64,000 nt of DNA from Polyporus tsugae (GCA_024305745.1 JAHRBS010000003.1:2356001-2420000); one strand, 5' to 3'; positions 36,429 to 49,086 are shown, counted from the stretch's first letter. Made by a program: numbers and translations. Notes: generated by a model not told the origin, from the sequence alone.

Positions 36429-38566
36429 TCACGAGGCTGTCTCGTCAAGCTTCGCCTTCTTCTCTGACTGAGTTTCCTCTGCCTCGTCTTCAGCTTTCCG
36501 CTTTACCGTGCCGTTCGACGTAGTGGCAGGTGGGTCCTCGTTCGCTTCCGGATTCTTCTTTTTCTTCTTGACAAGTCCCGTCAAGTCATGGACCTCAGAC
36601 TGCTTGGCAACGTCTGCTGCTGACGGCACGTTGAGCTCCTGGTCTAGCGCCTTGGCTACTAATGCTGGCGCGGACTCTACCGGCTCGTTCGGCGACGTTT
36701 TGAGCTCTTCAACCTATGCCGTAAAATAACGCCCGTTTAGCGGAGAAGCCGCAGGAAGCGGCGAGAAGCAGCCGGATCTGGACTGCGCTCACCTTGAGTG
36801 CAAGGTCTTCGCGAAGTCCCTGCAGCTCCTTCTCTTCTGCTTCCATTTGCCCCTTGGTCATGTGTACGATTGCGTCGTCTCCGAGGAGAGCCGGGCCAGT
36901 CGCTTTGCCCTTGCCCTTACCCTTGGCGTCCTCCTTCTGTGCTGATGGATCGGGCTTGACAAGACCCTGCCCGCTGAGCGCCGCTCGAAGTTCTGCAAGC
37001 CGTGCCTCCACGCTGTCCAGCGCACGCTCCGCGTGGCCGATTGAGTCACCCAGGCGACCGGACGTCAGGTCGAGGACGATACTGAGCTTGTAATGCGCTT
37101 CCGCGATTTGCCGCGAAGAGATCGGGAGAAGATCGGTCTTCAACGCGAGGCCAGCGGTGTAGTCGGTGATGGCTTGGTCGAACTTCTCTGTGCAGGGGCA
37201 CACTCAACTCACTTTCCGACACCGGCTCAGTGAAATCACAAGACGCACCTGTCTCCAGCGACACATCACCGAGCGTGACAAACACTTCTGCCAGCTTGAG
37301 TTTGACCTCATCGGACTGGTCTTGCTTCTCATAGATCGCACGCGCGAGGTCGAGCACCTCCCACGCGGCGTTGAAGTCGTCTTCCGGCTCCGCCTCGTCG
37401 TCGTCTTCTTCCTCATCTTCTTGTTGGGCCGCAGATTCCATCTCGTCAACCGCCTTCTGTGCTTCCGCGAAGAGGTCTACTGCCTCATCCTCGGCATCTC
37501 CGGAGAAGGAGAGGAATGCACCGCTGTTGGCTGCATCGTCTATAAGGTGAATATAGTTTAGTCAGTACTTGCATGAAAACACCAAATACGAGGGCGCAGT
37601 AACAGCAGCACGAAGAGGGGCTGATTGAGTTTGTTGAATACGCCGGACGCGGAAGGGCACATCAGCGAAGCATACCGCATGCACCTATTGTAACGTTTGT
37701 GTGGAGCATATGACACGGCACCGTGTAGCATCTTACTACTTTCCATATGTACCACTTTCACATGATTGTGTCGTGGACAACAGAAAAACCTAGGTCTAAA
37801 TTTGCTGCGAAAGCGGTGTGTCACCCTGGAATACGGTGTGGAGATTATCGCTGTGAAGCAATATTCTCGTCATTGTGCCGCATAGGCGCGGTGTTGAAAC
37901 ACAGACACGTACCACATCGCATGCGCTGGGTGGGGGAGGAGGAGGGGGAGATACGGACGCCATTACTCGTGCAGAAAGAAGCGTATCCATGACGGTGACA
38001 GCTGAATCCCAACGGCAACCGTGCCAGCTGGAGGTGGTGGCGCAGCAGCCTATGATCCATGGGCTTTCCAACCACCTCAGCGACGACCGGTTTGTGTGGT
38101 CTTTCCAAACCGAGGCTCATGGGGACAAAGCCACAACTGTGAGGTTGACGTACCATTGTCATCCGATGCATCATCGGTGTCCCGCTTCCCTAACACGCCA
38201 CTCTGCAAGATAGCGTTCTCCAGTAGTGCCTTGCCATACGCGAAGTACAGGTCCGCTGTCTCGGGGGCTTCTTCTCCATGCTTCTTCGTGCTGCGAATGT
38301 CGCGTCGGACGCGGTCAGCTGCGTTGAGAACGCGTCGAAGAACGCGCCGCAGGCGTGCCACTCACGTTAATTCGAGCGCACTGGCGTAATGCTCCACTGC
38401 CTGCTCGTACTTCCTCAGCGCGAAGGCGCGTTTGGCGTGTTCGATAGTCTCCTCCAATGTCATCTGAGGTTCGGACGTGGCTGTGGGTTTCGGTGTTTCC
38501 CTGCGGGATGTCAGCATACATTCAGCGTCGGCTACACTTGCACAGGCCGTGATTCACGTACGACAT
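36429..38566 (-). CDS. NASP/Sim3/Hif1-type TPR histone chaperone
   Basis: Family role: nuclear chaperone for H3-H4 (NASP, S. pombe Sim3, yeast Hif1). Exons 38566-38562 (only ATGTC), 38500-38366, 38290-38154, 37539-37249, 37187-36793, 36713-36429, all in phase; 415 residues. Seen: MTLEETIEHAKRAFALRKYE and YEQAVEHYASALEL (first TPR), GEEAPETADLYFAYGKALLE, a long acidic insert (QQEDEEEDDDEAEPEDDF) inside the repeats, AWEVLDLARAIYEKQ, KFDQAITDYTAGLALKTDLL, IAEAHYKLSIVLDLTSGR, and a Lys-rich C-terminus that looks like a nuclear signal (LVKKKKKNPE; KRKAEDEAEE). Intron 3 is 614 bp, far above the local norm. Divergent from the 38,825 gene with 258 bp between starts. Confidence 0.9.
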
Positions 38567-38824
38567 GATGAGCGGCGGGGAGGGCGGGGGGCGTGGTGGT
38601 GGAAGGAGAGAAAGGTGAGCGCGGGTGGCGGAACGCGTCAATGACCGACAGAGGAACACGAGACGCCCATGCCACACCCGCGCCCGACAGCGGACAGCCC
38701 ACCCGTTCCTTCTCACCGCCATCGTTCCTCCCCGCCCAGTGCCCACGCTCGGCTCCTCACCCCCACTCGCTCCTACTCTGTCACCGACGGCCGCTGTCCT
38801 CTCTATCCTGCTCCCCGCTACGTA

Positions 38825-40107
38825 ATGTCGCATATCGGGAGCGTGTTCCTAGGCGACGTCCAGCGCCATCGCCATCTATCGACGTCCACCCCGCCATCGT
38901 CACCGCCCCCGAACGCGACCGTCGGCCCTGGCGCAACATACAGCTTCAGCGACGTCGATGTGGACGACGCTGATCACGAGAAGGCTCCCAGTACGCAGTC
39001 GACACTGCCGTCAATATCGCCCGAGCTGTCACTGGAGTTGCGCCTTCGATGGCTGGAGACGCTGCTGTTCGGTGCGAAACATGATCTGCAGGAGCAGTCG
39101 GGCAAGGGCGGGGCCAAGGCAGAGAAGTTGAAGGACGGGGAGACCCTGACACGTCGCGCGGAGGATCTCCAGCGCAGGTTGGATAGCGTCGCGCAGAGCA
39201 ATGACGCACTGAAACGTTTCATGGACCGATGTGAGTATGCTAACTCTGACTTGATCCTGGTGCCTTGCATCGCCTATGTCTCAACACACATGAGTGGACG
39301 AATCATTCCCGCTCTTGATTCATCAAGGGGAACCTCGACGCTGTCAGATTCAAAGGCATCCTGTCGATTGTTCACAGCTGTAAAGAACATTAATGCGGTT
39401 TGAGCGGTTTGAGCGATTCTGCTCGTGACATCAGGATATGATTCAATGTGGCCCCTCAAAGGTCTGTTTCGGCGAGAGGGTAAAGGGCGCGATTCTTGGC
39501 CTGCAGAGTTTTTCGAAGCTACGTTCGCGTGCTAGAAGACACCCTGAATCCTTCGATCGCGTCTTCTGACCGTCATACATTTTGACTAACTGACTCCCGT
39601 CTACAGACGAACAATACGCGCACATGCTCACCCCCGCCTTTGCGTTGTCTGGAATCCTCCCCATCAACCAGCCCACATACGAGAACATGTCTCCCAACGA
39701 ACTTGACGCATTCCTAGCCGAGATGGAGTCGGACATCCGCGGAGCCGAGCGAGATTTACACGAAATCAGCACTCTGGAAAGCAAGGGCGTCACCGGGGCG
39801 GGTAAGCTGGGCGATTATGAGGCCCTACAGCCTCGTCTGGAAGCGTTGCTGCAGGCGCATGATGAAGACTTGCGTATGGCCGCAGATTTGGAGAAGCGAA
39901 TCGCGCTTCTTATGGACCATTATGCAACGAATGTACGTGTCCGACCACCCAGGGTATCTTGCTTTCGCTTCCATTTGACGCCCCATCTAGGTTGACACCC
40001 TGTCCGAACTCTTCGTATCTTGGGACGAAACAATACGGGACACCGAAGAAGAGGTTGATAAATTGGAGAAGGACCGGGATGAGCGGCGCAAGCTGGGGTA
40101 CGAGTAG
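38825..40107 (+). CDS. Coiled-coil protein, possibly dynactin p24/RO-10-like
   Basis: Exons 38825-39230, 39607-39932, 39991-40107; 282 residues; introns 376 and 58 bp. Seen: LSLELRLRWLETLLFGAKHD near residue 65-85, a helical AEDLQRRLDSVAQSNDALKR, YEQYAHMLTPAFALSG, ELDAFLAEMESDIRGAERDL, and a C-terminal helix TEEEVDKLEKDRDERRKLGY. The LRWLETLLFG start followed by coiled coil recalls the small dynactin subunit (DCTN3/p24, Neurospora RO-10), which would help the dynein cargo adaptor; this is an inference from pattern only. An in-frame Met at 38,669 exists, but 38,825 gives a better spacing from the divergent NASP start. Confidence 0.7.
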
Positions 40108-41563
40108 AGCTGCGGCAAGGGTCCTGCTTGATTCATTTCGTAAGTCTCCCGGTGTTCATCTTGATTGCCATATGCTATAACGCGCCCAGACGACTCGTGG
40201 GACGCAGACTCGCTTGCAAGGGGGAGAATTTTCACACAAGCGATGACTAGTCGATGAAGGGACTGCTGACCCGCCGGGCTACACAGGCTATCGGACGGGG
40301 GGTGGGGCGTTCCGATGTTGCGGACCTAGTGACTGACTTCGTTCTTTCCCCGCGCATCTCAGCGATTGGGCAGCGATTGCGTGCAATCTGCAATCTGACG
40401 AGAGCGTCACCAGACGATCGTCGTCAGCCCACGAGTTAGGTCCGCTCGAGGGCCCCGACCCCACCCATCCTAGTCAGATAGTCAAGACCTCGCTGTGTTC
40501 TATCCCGCATCTGATATCGCGCATGCATCGAGTTCGCCTGTTCTGGGACCTACCCCCTATCTTTTGCCTTGGATATGACAATATTCACGACGACAACAAA
40601 CTTTGTTTGTGCCAGCCGCCATTCGGAACCCTGAACAGCACTTCTTGCTGATCTCCGCTGGCACCAGCCAAGCGGCCGGCCATTCATTTGGAATGCACAG
40701 CGAACATGACCTGCGAGGCGCGTCTTCGAAGCGGCTTCCATTCCTCCAAGTCGGTCGCTGCCGTAATGCCATGCCACTTCGGACAGTTTTTTTTTCATCA
40801 TCCACCCAACCTGCCTTCCAGGCACCCAATAAGTTTAGATGGGAAGGCGGTGGTTCTTTGCCCGCGCGCCTCCGGTGTCCATGAATAAGTCAAGCGGCCC
40901 TATACTTGGCAAACCTAGTTGCCTCTTTGCCCAAATGGCTCCCGCCGCGCCATGTGTTCGATAAATATCTGTTCCCTCGGACGGGGCTAGTTGGGATGCT
41001 TGGGGCCGCCCGGGATATCCGATGATTCCAATATCCAATGTATTCTCTGCGCCGAATACCTCCGAGTACTTGGGCGCATATGCTTGCCATGTGCAAACTG
41101 CAAAGCTGTGCTGGTAACCATCGGCGCGCCCCTTCGCCAAATGCAGCCGCAATCTTCCCGGTTCCCGTCATCTTGCCCGCCAAGTTCCGCTAAGCCGACT
41201 GACGCTGTACTGTACAGGTCCAGAACGGCTATTTACACGTCCCGTTCAAAAATCAACACGCCCGTTCCGAGAGCGTAGACAATGCAGTGCGTGGCAAACC
41301 TGTCAGACCACAGCGGTTATCTCAGATTCGCCTCCCCCGGCCAGGACAATACTGGAGAAGAAGCCGCTCAATGACTGCACGGCCCATGTCCCATGTCCAG
41401 GCATCCGCGTACACGGCTTTTTGCGGTGCGCACTTAAGGACGTGCACCACGTCCGTCCTTCCTCCAAATCCCCCTCACTGCGCTGTCTCTTACCACATTC
41501 GATCACGCGGCCCCAAGTAGCGTCAGACGAACACACGACAAGTAAACACCAAGCCCGCTCCCC
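40108..41563. other. Intergenic
   Basis: No gene supported; short frames lack splice or family evidence. Confidence 0.5.
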
Positions 41564-43297
41564 ATGCGTCCAAGACGAGAGGTGCGTTCCACCGGTGTAC
41601 GTCGTTGTGTGGCGCCGCGGGACGCTCACTACGTCTTATCATCACAGAGCCGTCGGCCGTTTGGCAGACCCACAGAGGCGCCCGGCCCCGTAGAAACATT
41701 CGAGAGCTCATTTCAAATCCCTCCCGCAGAGGTGCCGCAGCCTGACAGCTCGCATCAAGTGCTCCGACTCTCCCAAACTGGCGAGCTCTTGTCCTCGTCC
41801 ACACAGCGTAGGCTAAGGCAGCGACGGCGGTCTGAGCGCGGACAAGTCGCCAGTCGAGATCCCAGCACAGGATCATCGCTGCATGGTGGGCGCCTCCCGA
41901 GTGTCGGCTCACAGGATGCGGCTGCGGCCGCACCTGGAGGAGCGTTGGAGACCCACACGCGCCAGGCAAACGACGTTCCCTCCGAGGCTGGGCCATTCAG
42001 ACCGCGGCGCCCGTCGCATGGGGCTGCGGTTGACGGCTCGGGGCACCGACAGACGCAAAGCACGCCGACGGTGTCCGTGTCCACCACCCGTCCTTCTGGG
42101 AGCAACTTTCACCGAAGCAGCTCGAGCACCATTCTTCCGTCGGAGTTGCCTCCAGACGGCGGCGGACCGCTCGCTGGGCCCCGTTCATGGCCGCGGGCTC
42201 TCGCCCACTCACCCACTGGTCCTCACGCTCAACCTAACATGCTCTCACCCATCTCCCCCACGTCCCCACTTGCCTATCGTGGAGGGAATCATCAGACGCC
42301 GAGCACCTCGGGCTCAAGCGGGCGAGGAGAGTTCTCCCCTCAAGGCCTGCCCTCGTCCAATTGGGATGAAATGCCGTCCACGGGCACGCTGCGCCTGACG
42401 TCGCCACGCATCCTCCGCCCTAGAGCTGGTTCATACGATGTCCCGGACTTGTCCCCCATACAAGGCACCACTTGGCAATACCCGACGTCGCCTCCTCGAA
42501 CGCCTGGCTCAGGTTCGCTTCGCGCACCAAGCCTCCCGCCCAATTCTGCGTCGCCGTCCCCAAACCTCGGCATGGTCGGCGACTTCGACTTCGACCTACA
42601 GCTCGGTTTGGCATCTTCGTACGAGCACCTATCTGGTGTGCGCGCTGGGCTTGATCATCACCATCATCTTCAAGACGCATCTGGCCTCGCACCTCTTCCC
42701 CCGGATCAGTTCCCAGCCAACATGATGTTGACTCAGAACCCCGTATATGCCCACCCTCCGGGAACGGCCGCAGCTGCAAGCAGATATCCACAAGCAGCCT
42801 TTTACGGTCAGCAGTACCCACAGGGAAGCATCTCCGGTACGCCCCCACCACCCCACCCCCTCATGAATCGCCACGGCTTACCGGGTGGGGTCGCAGCGCC
42901 AGACCTGGCCGAGTTTATGGAATGGCCGTCGAGCATCTTCGGCGAGGAGCACCTGGTCGCTTACTCCCACGGAGCGCAAGAGGGCAACGTCCAATCCACG
43001 CAGGGCTACATCCCCATGCCCACCCCCCACACTGCTCCTAGCCCCTCTGGTTCTGATTACTACGCGCTCCCTGCTCCTCCGAGTCATGCCTACGCAGCTC
43101 AAGCTGGTCCCTCATACTCGCAGCCTCCCACTGGCCCTTCGTACTCGCCGCCAGCTGGGCATCCGTACTCGTCTCAAGGCAGACCTGCTTTGTACGCGTC
43201 TCAAGCTGGGCCTTCTTATGTGCCTCAAGCGGGGCCTTCGTACCCATCTGAAGCCGGACCCTCGTACTCGTCTCAAAGGCGTTCCTCTGCGCACTGA
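41564..43297 (+). CDS. Low-complexity Pro/Ser/Tyr-rich protein, unknown
   Basis: One open frame of 577 codons. The sequence at 41,582-41,647 has a good donor (GAG|gtgcgt), branch-like CTCAC and acceptor (ATCACAG|AGC); it is 66 bp and in frame, so the mature protein is probably 555 residues. Features: a basic patch STQRRLRQRRRSERG, Ser/Pro-rich middle, HHHHLQDASG, AEFMEWPSSIFGEEHLVAYS, and a C-terminal array of QAGPSY-type repeats (43,088-43,285). No folded domain recognised. It might be a transcription regulator tail, with any DNA-binding exon missing or never present. The following ~380 bp look like 3' UTR ending in AT-rich sequence. Confidence 0.6.
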   Translation: MRPRREVRSTGVRRCVAPRDAHYVLSSQSRRPFGRPTEAPGPVETFESSFQIPPAEVPQPDSSHQVLRLSQTGELLSSSTQRRLRQRRRSERGQVASRDPSTGSSLHGGRLPSVGSQDAAAAAPGGALETHTRQANDVPSEAGPFRPRRPSHGAAVDGSGHRQTQSTPTVSVSTTRPSGSNFHRSSSSTILPSELPPDGGGPLAGPRSWPRALAHSPTGPHAQPNMLSPISPTSPLAYRGGNHQTPSTSGSSGRGEFSPQGLPSSNWDEMPSTGTLRLTSPRILRPRAGSYDVPDLSPIQGTTWQYPTSPPRTPGSGSLRAPSLPPNSASPSPNLGMVGDFDFDLQLGLASSYEHLSGVRAGLDHHHHLQDASGLAPLPPDQFPANMMLTQNPVYAHPPGTAAAASRYPQAAFYGQQYPQGSISGTPPPPHPLMNRHGLPGGVAAPDLAEFMEWPSSIFGEEHLVAYSHGAQEGNVQSTQGYIPMPTPHTAPSPSGSDYYALPAPPSHAYAAQAGPSYSQPPTGPSYSPPAGHPYSSQGRPALYASQAGPSYVPQAGPSYPSEAGPSYSSQRRSSAH

Positions 43298-44739
43298 TAC
43301 AAGACACACGAACCCTGCCCTTGTCTCGCTTGCGGCTCATGACTTACGACTCACGACTCATCGCCTATACCCCTTGTTCCTTGGTTCCGTTTTAACGTAA
43401 AACACGGACCATTCGCAGTCTGTACCTGTTGACCGGCGCTTTCTTTGCTGTGGCTGATTCTTAGCGCTCCTCGCTATTCGCTATTCGCTTCCCGCTTCCC
43501 TTGTCTTTGTCCTTGTCCCTGTCGCTTTGGTGCTCGTGGTCTTGATTTGTTCTCGCATTAGATTTCGCGGATGGTCTTTGTTTTTCTTTCAGGGTCTTCG
43601 TAACCTATTCGCGAGATGCACATATTATATCCCCTTCATTGTATATACCTATCCTTATCCACTTGTTATTATTATATATAGTAAAGCTGTTTAAAGTCTG
43701 TGGGCGCCGGTCCTTGGTTTACGCTGAGGACAGCCGTACTTATGTACATCATTCCGCTCAAAACGCGCTCGGGGCGCCCTAATAACAACGGCACCGGAAG
43801 GATCGGTCTCAGGCTCCCCGCTCGTGCTCCTTCCACAAGTCCGCTTCGGGATACTGTAGTGTGAATGGCATGAGGACAGGCACCCCATTCCATATGACCA
43901 TAACCGGGATACTCGGATGTCTCATGAATGCGCCTGGCATTCCGAAGGAAGTATTAGAAGGTGTTGCACCGGAAATCGCGGGTGCTCGACATACTTATGA
44001 TTTTGACTGCGGCGCTCGATAGGCGTCTCTGGCTTCAATACAGCCTAAGGGCGACACGGGATGGCTGTCCTCAATCTGCGTCTGGAGTGCCGTGCGGGGA
44101 AAGCGGTAAGTGAGACGATTATGTTGAGCTTTCTGGGAACATCGAGGAAACGGGCGGTGCGCTCGAGCTGAAGTCAGAGTCGACATGAAGTTTATTAAAG
44201 TCGATGGCCAGAAAGATAGGAATGGCATATATGCGCATGCATAAGGGCTGTAAAGGTACGTCGACGTCCTGATAGTCGACACACGGTCCCATCCAACCAA
44301 CTATCCGCGTGTGGAAATATGGGTTCAATATCAGGGCGATCCTTGAACCAGTGCTAACTGTCACTGGGAAGACGTAGCTTACGTAGCTTGTCGAATGCCG
44401 GGGAATAAGGACGGGGGTTTTGTGCATCAACCACTTGTTGCCTAAGGATGAGTAAGTAGATGCGCATGGTGGAAGTATAACCGCTGACGTACCATTGTCC
44501 TAAAGGCAACATCCCAGTACCAAGACACGATACCAGTATGAATCACCTCATGCACCCCATTTCCGAAGCTTCCGTCTTCGCCTGTTGTTTTGTTAGGTTT
44601 CGCAAATAGCCCACGCGTCCCGAAGTGCACCACCGCAGTCCTCAGCTACTTCGCGAATAAGTCCGTGTGCACATCACGTTCTTGGGGAAGTTTAGTCTCA
44701 CTAACCTTGTCCCGTATACCAGAAAGTGCTCCCTCAACT
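43298..44739. other. Intergenic
   Basis: No gene supported. AT-rich TTATTATTATATATAG at 43,664-43,681. Confidence 0.5.
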
Positions 44740-45136
44740 GCCGAGCGGGTTCAGATATATTGACCTCCACATGGAGAAATGGGTATGCTCACCTTTGCGT
44801 CGTTGCCCACCTGTTTTCGGAGGGCAGGTGGCAGTCGGTGTTTCTGCCGGAGGTCATCCTCGCCGCTTGCCATGTTGTCACAGCCCTTGTGTGCTTTTGG
44901 TGACTTGTTAAACCACGGTTCGGGGGCTTGTTTGGATGATGAAAAATGGGACAAAGCGATGAGGTTCGTATACGGGTGGCCGAGGGGTGATGCTTGTAGT
45001 CGTGGTTGGACACCGACCGTTGAAATAGAGATTCTACGCAAGCGGTCCGTGTCCGCCTGGCGTTTACCAAACAGGGCCCAGTGAGAGGCGCGTTTCCGGC
45101 GAACTGTCCGACGTCTTGAGCGGTAGTTCCGGTCAT
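44740..45136 (-). pseudogene. Relic D: exon 1 fragments of A/C-type and B-type family members
   Basis: Exon 44873-44793 reads MASGEDDLRQKHRLPPALRK and QVGNDAK, then a donor GTGAGC and, after ~53 bp, an acceptor and LREHFLVYGT, matching C (EFRQKHQPPVALKRAVGNDE ... LMALCPSYGQ). After ~15 codons similarity ends. Further 5', 45136-45074 reads DVGQFAGNAPLTGP, matching B exon 1 (MVGQFTGNTPLIG). Two subfamily 5' ends thus lie side by side without any body. Confidence 0.65.
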
Positions 45137-46493
45137 TGTCGAAGTGATACTGTGCCATTTCCTGGCCGGGACGTTCAGCATGAGATTGGCACCAAGAGCA
45201 AGCGAGTAACCTCACGAGTTTAACATCGGGAGTAGGCGGTACTTGGAAGCAGCCTTGTACTGAATGTGGTGGAATGCCCAGTTGAGTCCGAGGGGAGAAG
45301 ACTGCACTGCGGCCGTTAGGGTAAGAGTGTTGAACGTGGACGACAGTAGGCAAGATCGCAGGAGATGCAGGCGAGCGGAATGTATGTCCCAAGTGAGTTC
45401 GCATGTCGCCCGGATGGGCCGACATGAAACAACGATGCTCCTATGTCGAAGGGATGCAGGGAGGGGACGGAGTGGCGTGCTCAGAGGACGTAGCGAAGGG
45501 GAACGAAATGTTCTGGGACGTTGCTGATGCTCTGTGTCATATATATACCTATGCGTCAGCTCGCGAGAGAGGTCAATGGGGTGCAAGCTAGATGCTCAGG
45601 AAACCGAGGTCTTTGTCTGATCCGAGTCAAAGACAATGCAAAGCCTCTTGGTCGATTCTGATTTCATTACCTTTATCACACTTACAAATGTGTCGCTTTC
45701 AGCTGAATGTCACATTGACGAGAACGAGAAAGCACAATAATCGACCTGGAAGCCCAATCAAGTTGCAATCTCGGCATATCGAATGCCCGCTGTCATGATC
45801 AGCTGCAGGGTGTTGTCAATCATAGCCTTGGGGAAGCCTGAGTGCTGAGTCCTATGGGGAGGCATCGAAACTGGCGGGCCCTCCATGGAGTTCCAAACAG
45901 CTAGTTCGAGTTTTGCTGGCGACAACTTATCCGCCATGACAGTGACACCAGCTGCAGTGGTCGAACAGCGTCCGAGTCGATGAAGGAAAGTGACCGGTCG
46001 GAGGAAGCGCCGGCAAGGATCTAAAGGCGCCCCGCTCTGCAAGCGGAGGGCGGCCGACCAGGTCCGACTCGGAGTCCTCCCGGCATCCCCCGAATTGTAC
46101 GTGGCACTGGCATGCACACCCAATGCACACCGTCTTTGCAACTTTGCATCACCATACTTCGTGTCAAAGACTAAGAACTGTTTCATTCTCTTTCTCGGAT
46201 ATGCAGAGACAACTACCCCAGTTACTGGTATCTAAGTAGTGTCCATCCTCCGGTGCAAGGCACAGTCTCGTAATTTCGATTGTGCTACAGTCCACCCTAA
46301 GTCCACTGGCAGGTAAATCGACCGCAATCAACCATTGAAAGGTACGAGGGCCATCCCAAAAGAGTGACGATGACATTGATCAATATACAAACAGGTACAA
46401 TTCTTACATAGCAGGGCGCAACGGTCCGAGAAACGAGGCGCGAAACAGGGCACCGAAACGTCAACTAGCAGACTCATTTCCGCACCTAGATCG
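45137..46493. other. Intergenic
   Basis: No gene supported. Confidence 0.45.
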
Positions 46494-48073
46494 TCACGCG
46501 AGCGCCGCGAATCCGACCGTTTGATCCACCACAGAAAAAACTGTGTAGACATTCTTCATGAAGCTGATATACCATCGACGAGTCAGCTTGAGCGTTTGAT
46601 ACACAGCATACGGCGACCCACCTATCTCCGAGCAACCAGACGTTGGATCCAAGACCTACGTCCTGGCCCGCAAGCGCGCCGACACACTGACCGGAGCCTT
46701 CTTCCGTCTCGCCGAGGTTGAAGCTACGACACCCGGTAAGCCGCCTCACATACACCCAAAGATCGTCAAAACGCCCACTTGTCTGGTGTGATCGCCCACG
46801 CGGTGCCGCCCCAGCTGAACGTCACCGTGGGCGGGGAGTCGCACGGGTACGAATAGAACCCGTTTTCTGCGTCGAAGACCTGCGCGCCGGGGATCGCACC
46901 GTACAGCGTGCCGACCTGGTCGGGGTCCCCGTACATGATTGTCGTGCCGGTGTCGATGACCGCCTCGAAGCCCGAGCCCGAGACCACGCCGTTCGCCGCC
47001 GCACTCCCGCCGCCGATCTGCCAGTACGCGGCCTCGGACACGCTATGGAACTCGGGCGTCCCGGTGTAGAGCAAGGAGTTCATGCCCCCGAGGAAGAGCT
47101 CCGAGCCCTCGGACGCGAGTTTGAAGCTGAAGACTCCCGACGAGACCTGGCCTTGGGACATCGCGGATTGGAAGAACGGCGGCTAGGGGCGATAGTGAGT
47201 ACCATTTTGAAGTATTGAACGCACTATGAATGGAAATGAGACGAACCTGCCCCAGGTTGGAAATGTCCGGGAAGGCGAGGCCGAGGATGCCGTCGATTGG
47301 GTCGTCAGCGAACTCGGCAGATTCCGTCGTCACCGCGGAGAAGAACTGGTTCGTCGCCACGACGCCGGCGACAGTCACTGCAGAACAGATAGGTGAGCAC
47401 AATTTCGCGAGGCTTATGGGATTGGATGAGTGGAGCGAGGGAGCGAGCATACGCTCGTACTCACCGGCGTCAGTGTGGATCGAGCCGGATGCTGTCGAAC
47501 CGTCCCCGTACTCAATTTCGAAAGTGCCACTCTGTGCCTGGCTCGTCGACGATGACGTGGGGTTGTACAAGTTATGCGGCGCACAACTGCTGCACGACGA
47601 CGCGGGCACCCAGAGATCGGAAGAGCCGGTGTCGAAGTTGATGGTGAAGGTCTGCGGGGGCGTTCCGATGGCGATAGTGCCAGCCCACTCCGTGTCATCC
47701 TCGATGTCGGAGAGCGGTTCGCTCTGGCGCGGAGTGAGGTGGCGGAAGAACTTCTTGAGAGGAGGAGCGTCGGTCCGGTTGTTGACGAAGCGGCCCGTAT
47801 TCTTGTGAAAGTTTTTCTGGGTCTGAAGGTACTTGCTGGTAACGATATGAACGAGGTCATGAAGATGAACAGGAAGGGAGGTGACGGCGGGACGTACTTG
47901 GCGACTTTGGCAGTGTTCTTGACCGCAGCAGTGCGGTCGAAGGTTCCATTCGCCGTGGTAAACGTGTTGCGCTTGTGCAGCGGGATGGTGACTCCATCGG
48001 GCTGGTGCGCAGCCGGGGCCGCAGCAGAGACTAGGGTAAGCGCGAGCGCGACTGAGGTAGCCGGGAGGATCAT
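46494..48073 (-). CDS. Secreted pepsin-like aspartic protease (A1, polyporopepsin type)
   Basis: Extracellular acid endopeptidase. Exons 48073-47898, 47835-47465, 47377-47247, 47182-46779, 46723-46622, 46563-46494, all in phase; 417 residues. Seen: signal peptide (MILPATSVALALTLVSAAAP), a propeptide ending near FRHLTPRQSEPLSD, the core opening EWAGTIAIGTPPQTFTINF, first active site FDTGSSDLWVP, flap-type YGDGSTASG, DGILGLAFPDISN, GGMNSLLYTGTPEF, second active site AVIDTGTTIMYG, VWLLGDSFMKNVYTVF and an end GFAALA. All key residues are present. Exon 5 starts after a GTGGGC donor. Upstream, the minus-strand box TATATAAGATCC at ~48,159-48,170 lies ~90 bp before the ATG. Confidence 0.95.
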
Positions 48074-49038
48074 GGCTGGAGGCTTGGCAAAGGAGTGTGG
48101 CCAGGTTGCTGAAGGCGGAGGACGACACGGGGGCCTGCATGGATGGATGGTCGCCTTGGATCTTATATAGGCTACCCCATCCAAGGATCCTAGGGCGATG
48201 AACAGGCTTCCGTGTTGTCGTCGGCAACATTGACAGACTGCAACATGCTATTGCCAAGTGGGCAGATGGGGCCCAGGATTCTCCATCTAACTCCACCATT
48301 TCGTGAGCTTCCATACCCGTCTGTCAAGAGACGAACTGATGACGTTTGTTCGAGGAGATTAGGAACCTTTAAAGCTCGGATCTTGTATGATGAACTCAAT
48401 CAAGCTGGGAACGCAGTCTACTTGAAACACATTCAAGACTCGATCCGTGGTTCAAGGGCTGCGATGTGAAAATCCCCGTTTTACGGATAAAAACGCAATG
48501 GCTGTGTAGAATGCGACTAGCAGTGGTGTCAGTGGCTATCATATGGAACGGTTCTGTCCTGTTCTGTCTCCCGAACTTTAGAACATACCTCCGAAATCAT
48601 GACTTCCACACGGCTGCGCAATGCTCGTACCTGTATCTTCTGCCTGGAAGTAGCAACGGATGATCACGAACCCTCGTCCTCAACTGCTCGTGAACGGTGT
48701 GACATCCAGGCCGCACGGTCAGTGGCCCCCAGCCGCCGCGTAGGACCCGTGGGAGCCACCGTAAGGAGTAAGAGAGACGCCCAAGCAGAAACGTGGCCAC
48801 AACTGCCTGGAAGATTGATCGATGCTCGCTTTCAGTGTCACCATCGTCGCTCTTCACTGGCTTGTCACTGGCTCTCATGAGCTCTCCTGATATTTCTGGG
48901 CTATTCAGACATTAAACTTGCAATTCTATGGCTTGCTGGAACATACGGTTTCCCGACGACGGCTCCACAGCACAGATCTTCCCAGCAACCCTCGCTTGCA
49001 CGGATTTATCACAGCCGTAAGGCTCACCCGGAATGGTT
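48074..49038. other. Spacer between protease and the tandem array
   Basis: 48.07-48.7 kb is unique and holds no gene; the tandem-duplicated sequence begins near motif M1 at 48,761. Confidence 0.5.
48761..48820. repeat. Shared motif M1 (B1 locus)
   Basis: GGAGTAAGAGAGACGCCCAA then AACGTGGCCACAA; ~220 bp beyond H4 on the gene's 3' side. Confidence 0.7.
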
Positions 49039-49086
49039 TGCTATGGGTGATATAGTCTGAGATATCAAACTATATTGCCCATAGCA
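49039..49086 (-). repeat. Imperfect hairpin H4 (B1 locus)
   Basis: 48 bp, with two central mismatches after the GGG/CCC pairs. The distal arm GACTATATCACCCATA is identical to the sequence at the B1 stop codon (49,350-49,365). Confidence 0.87.
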
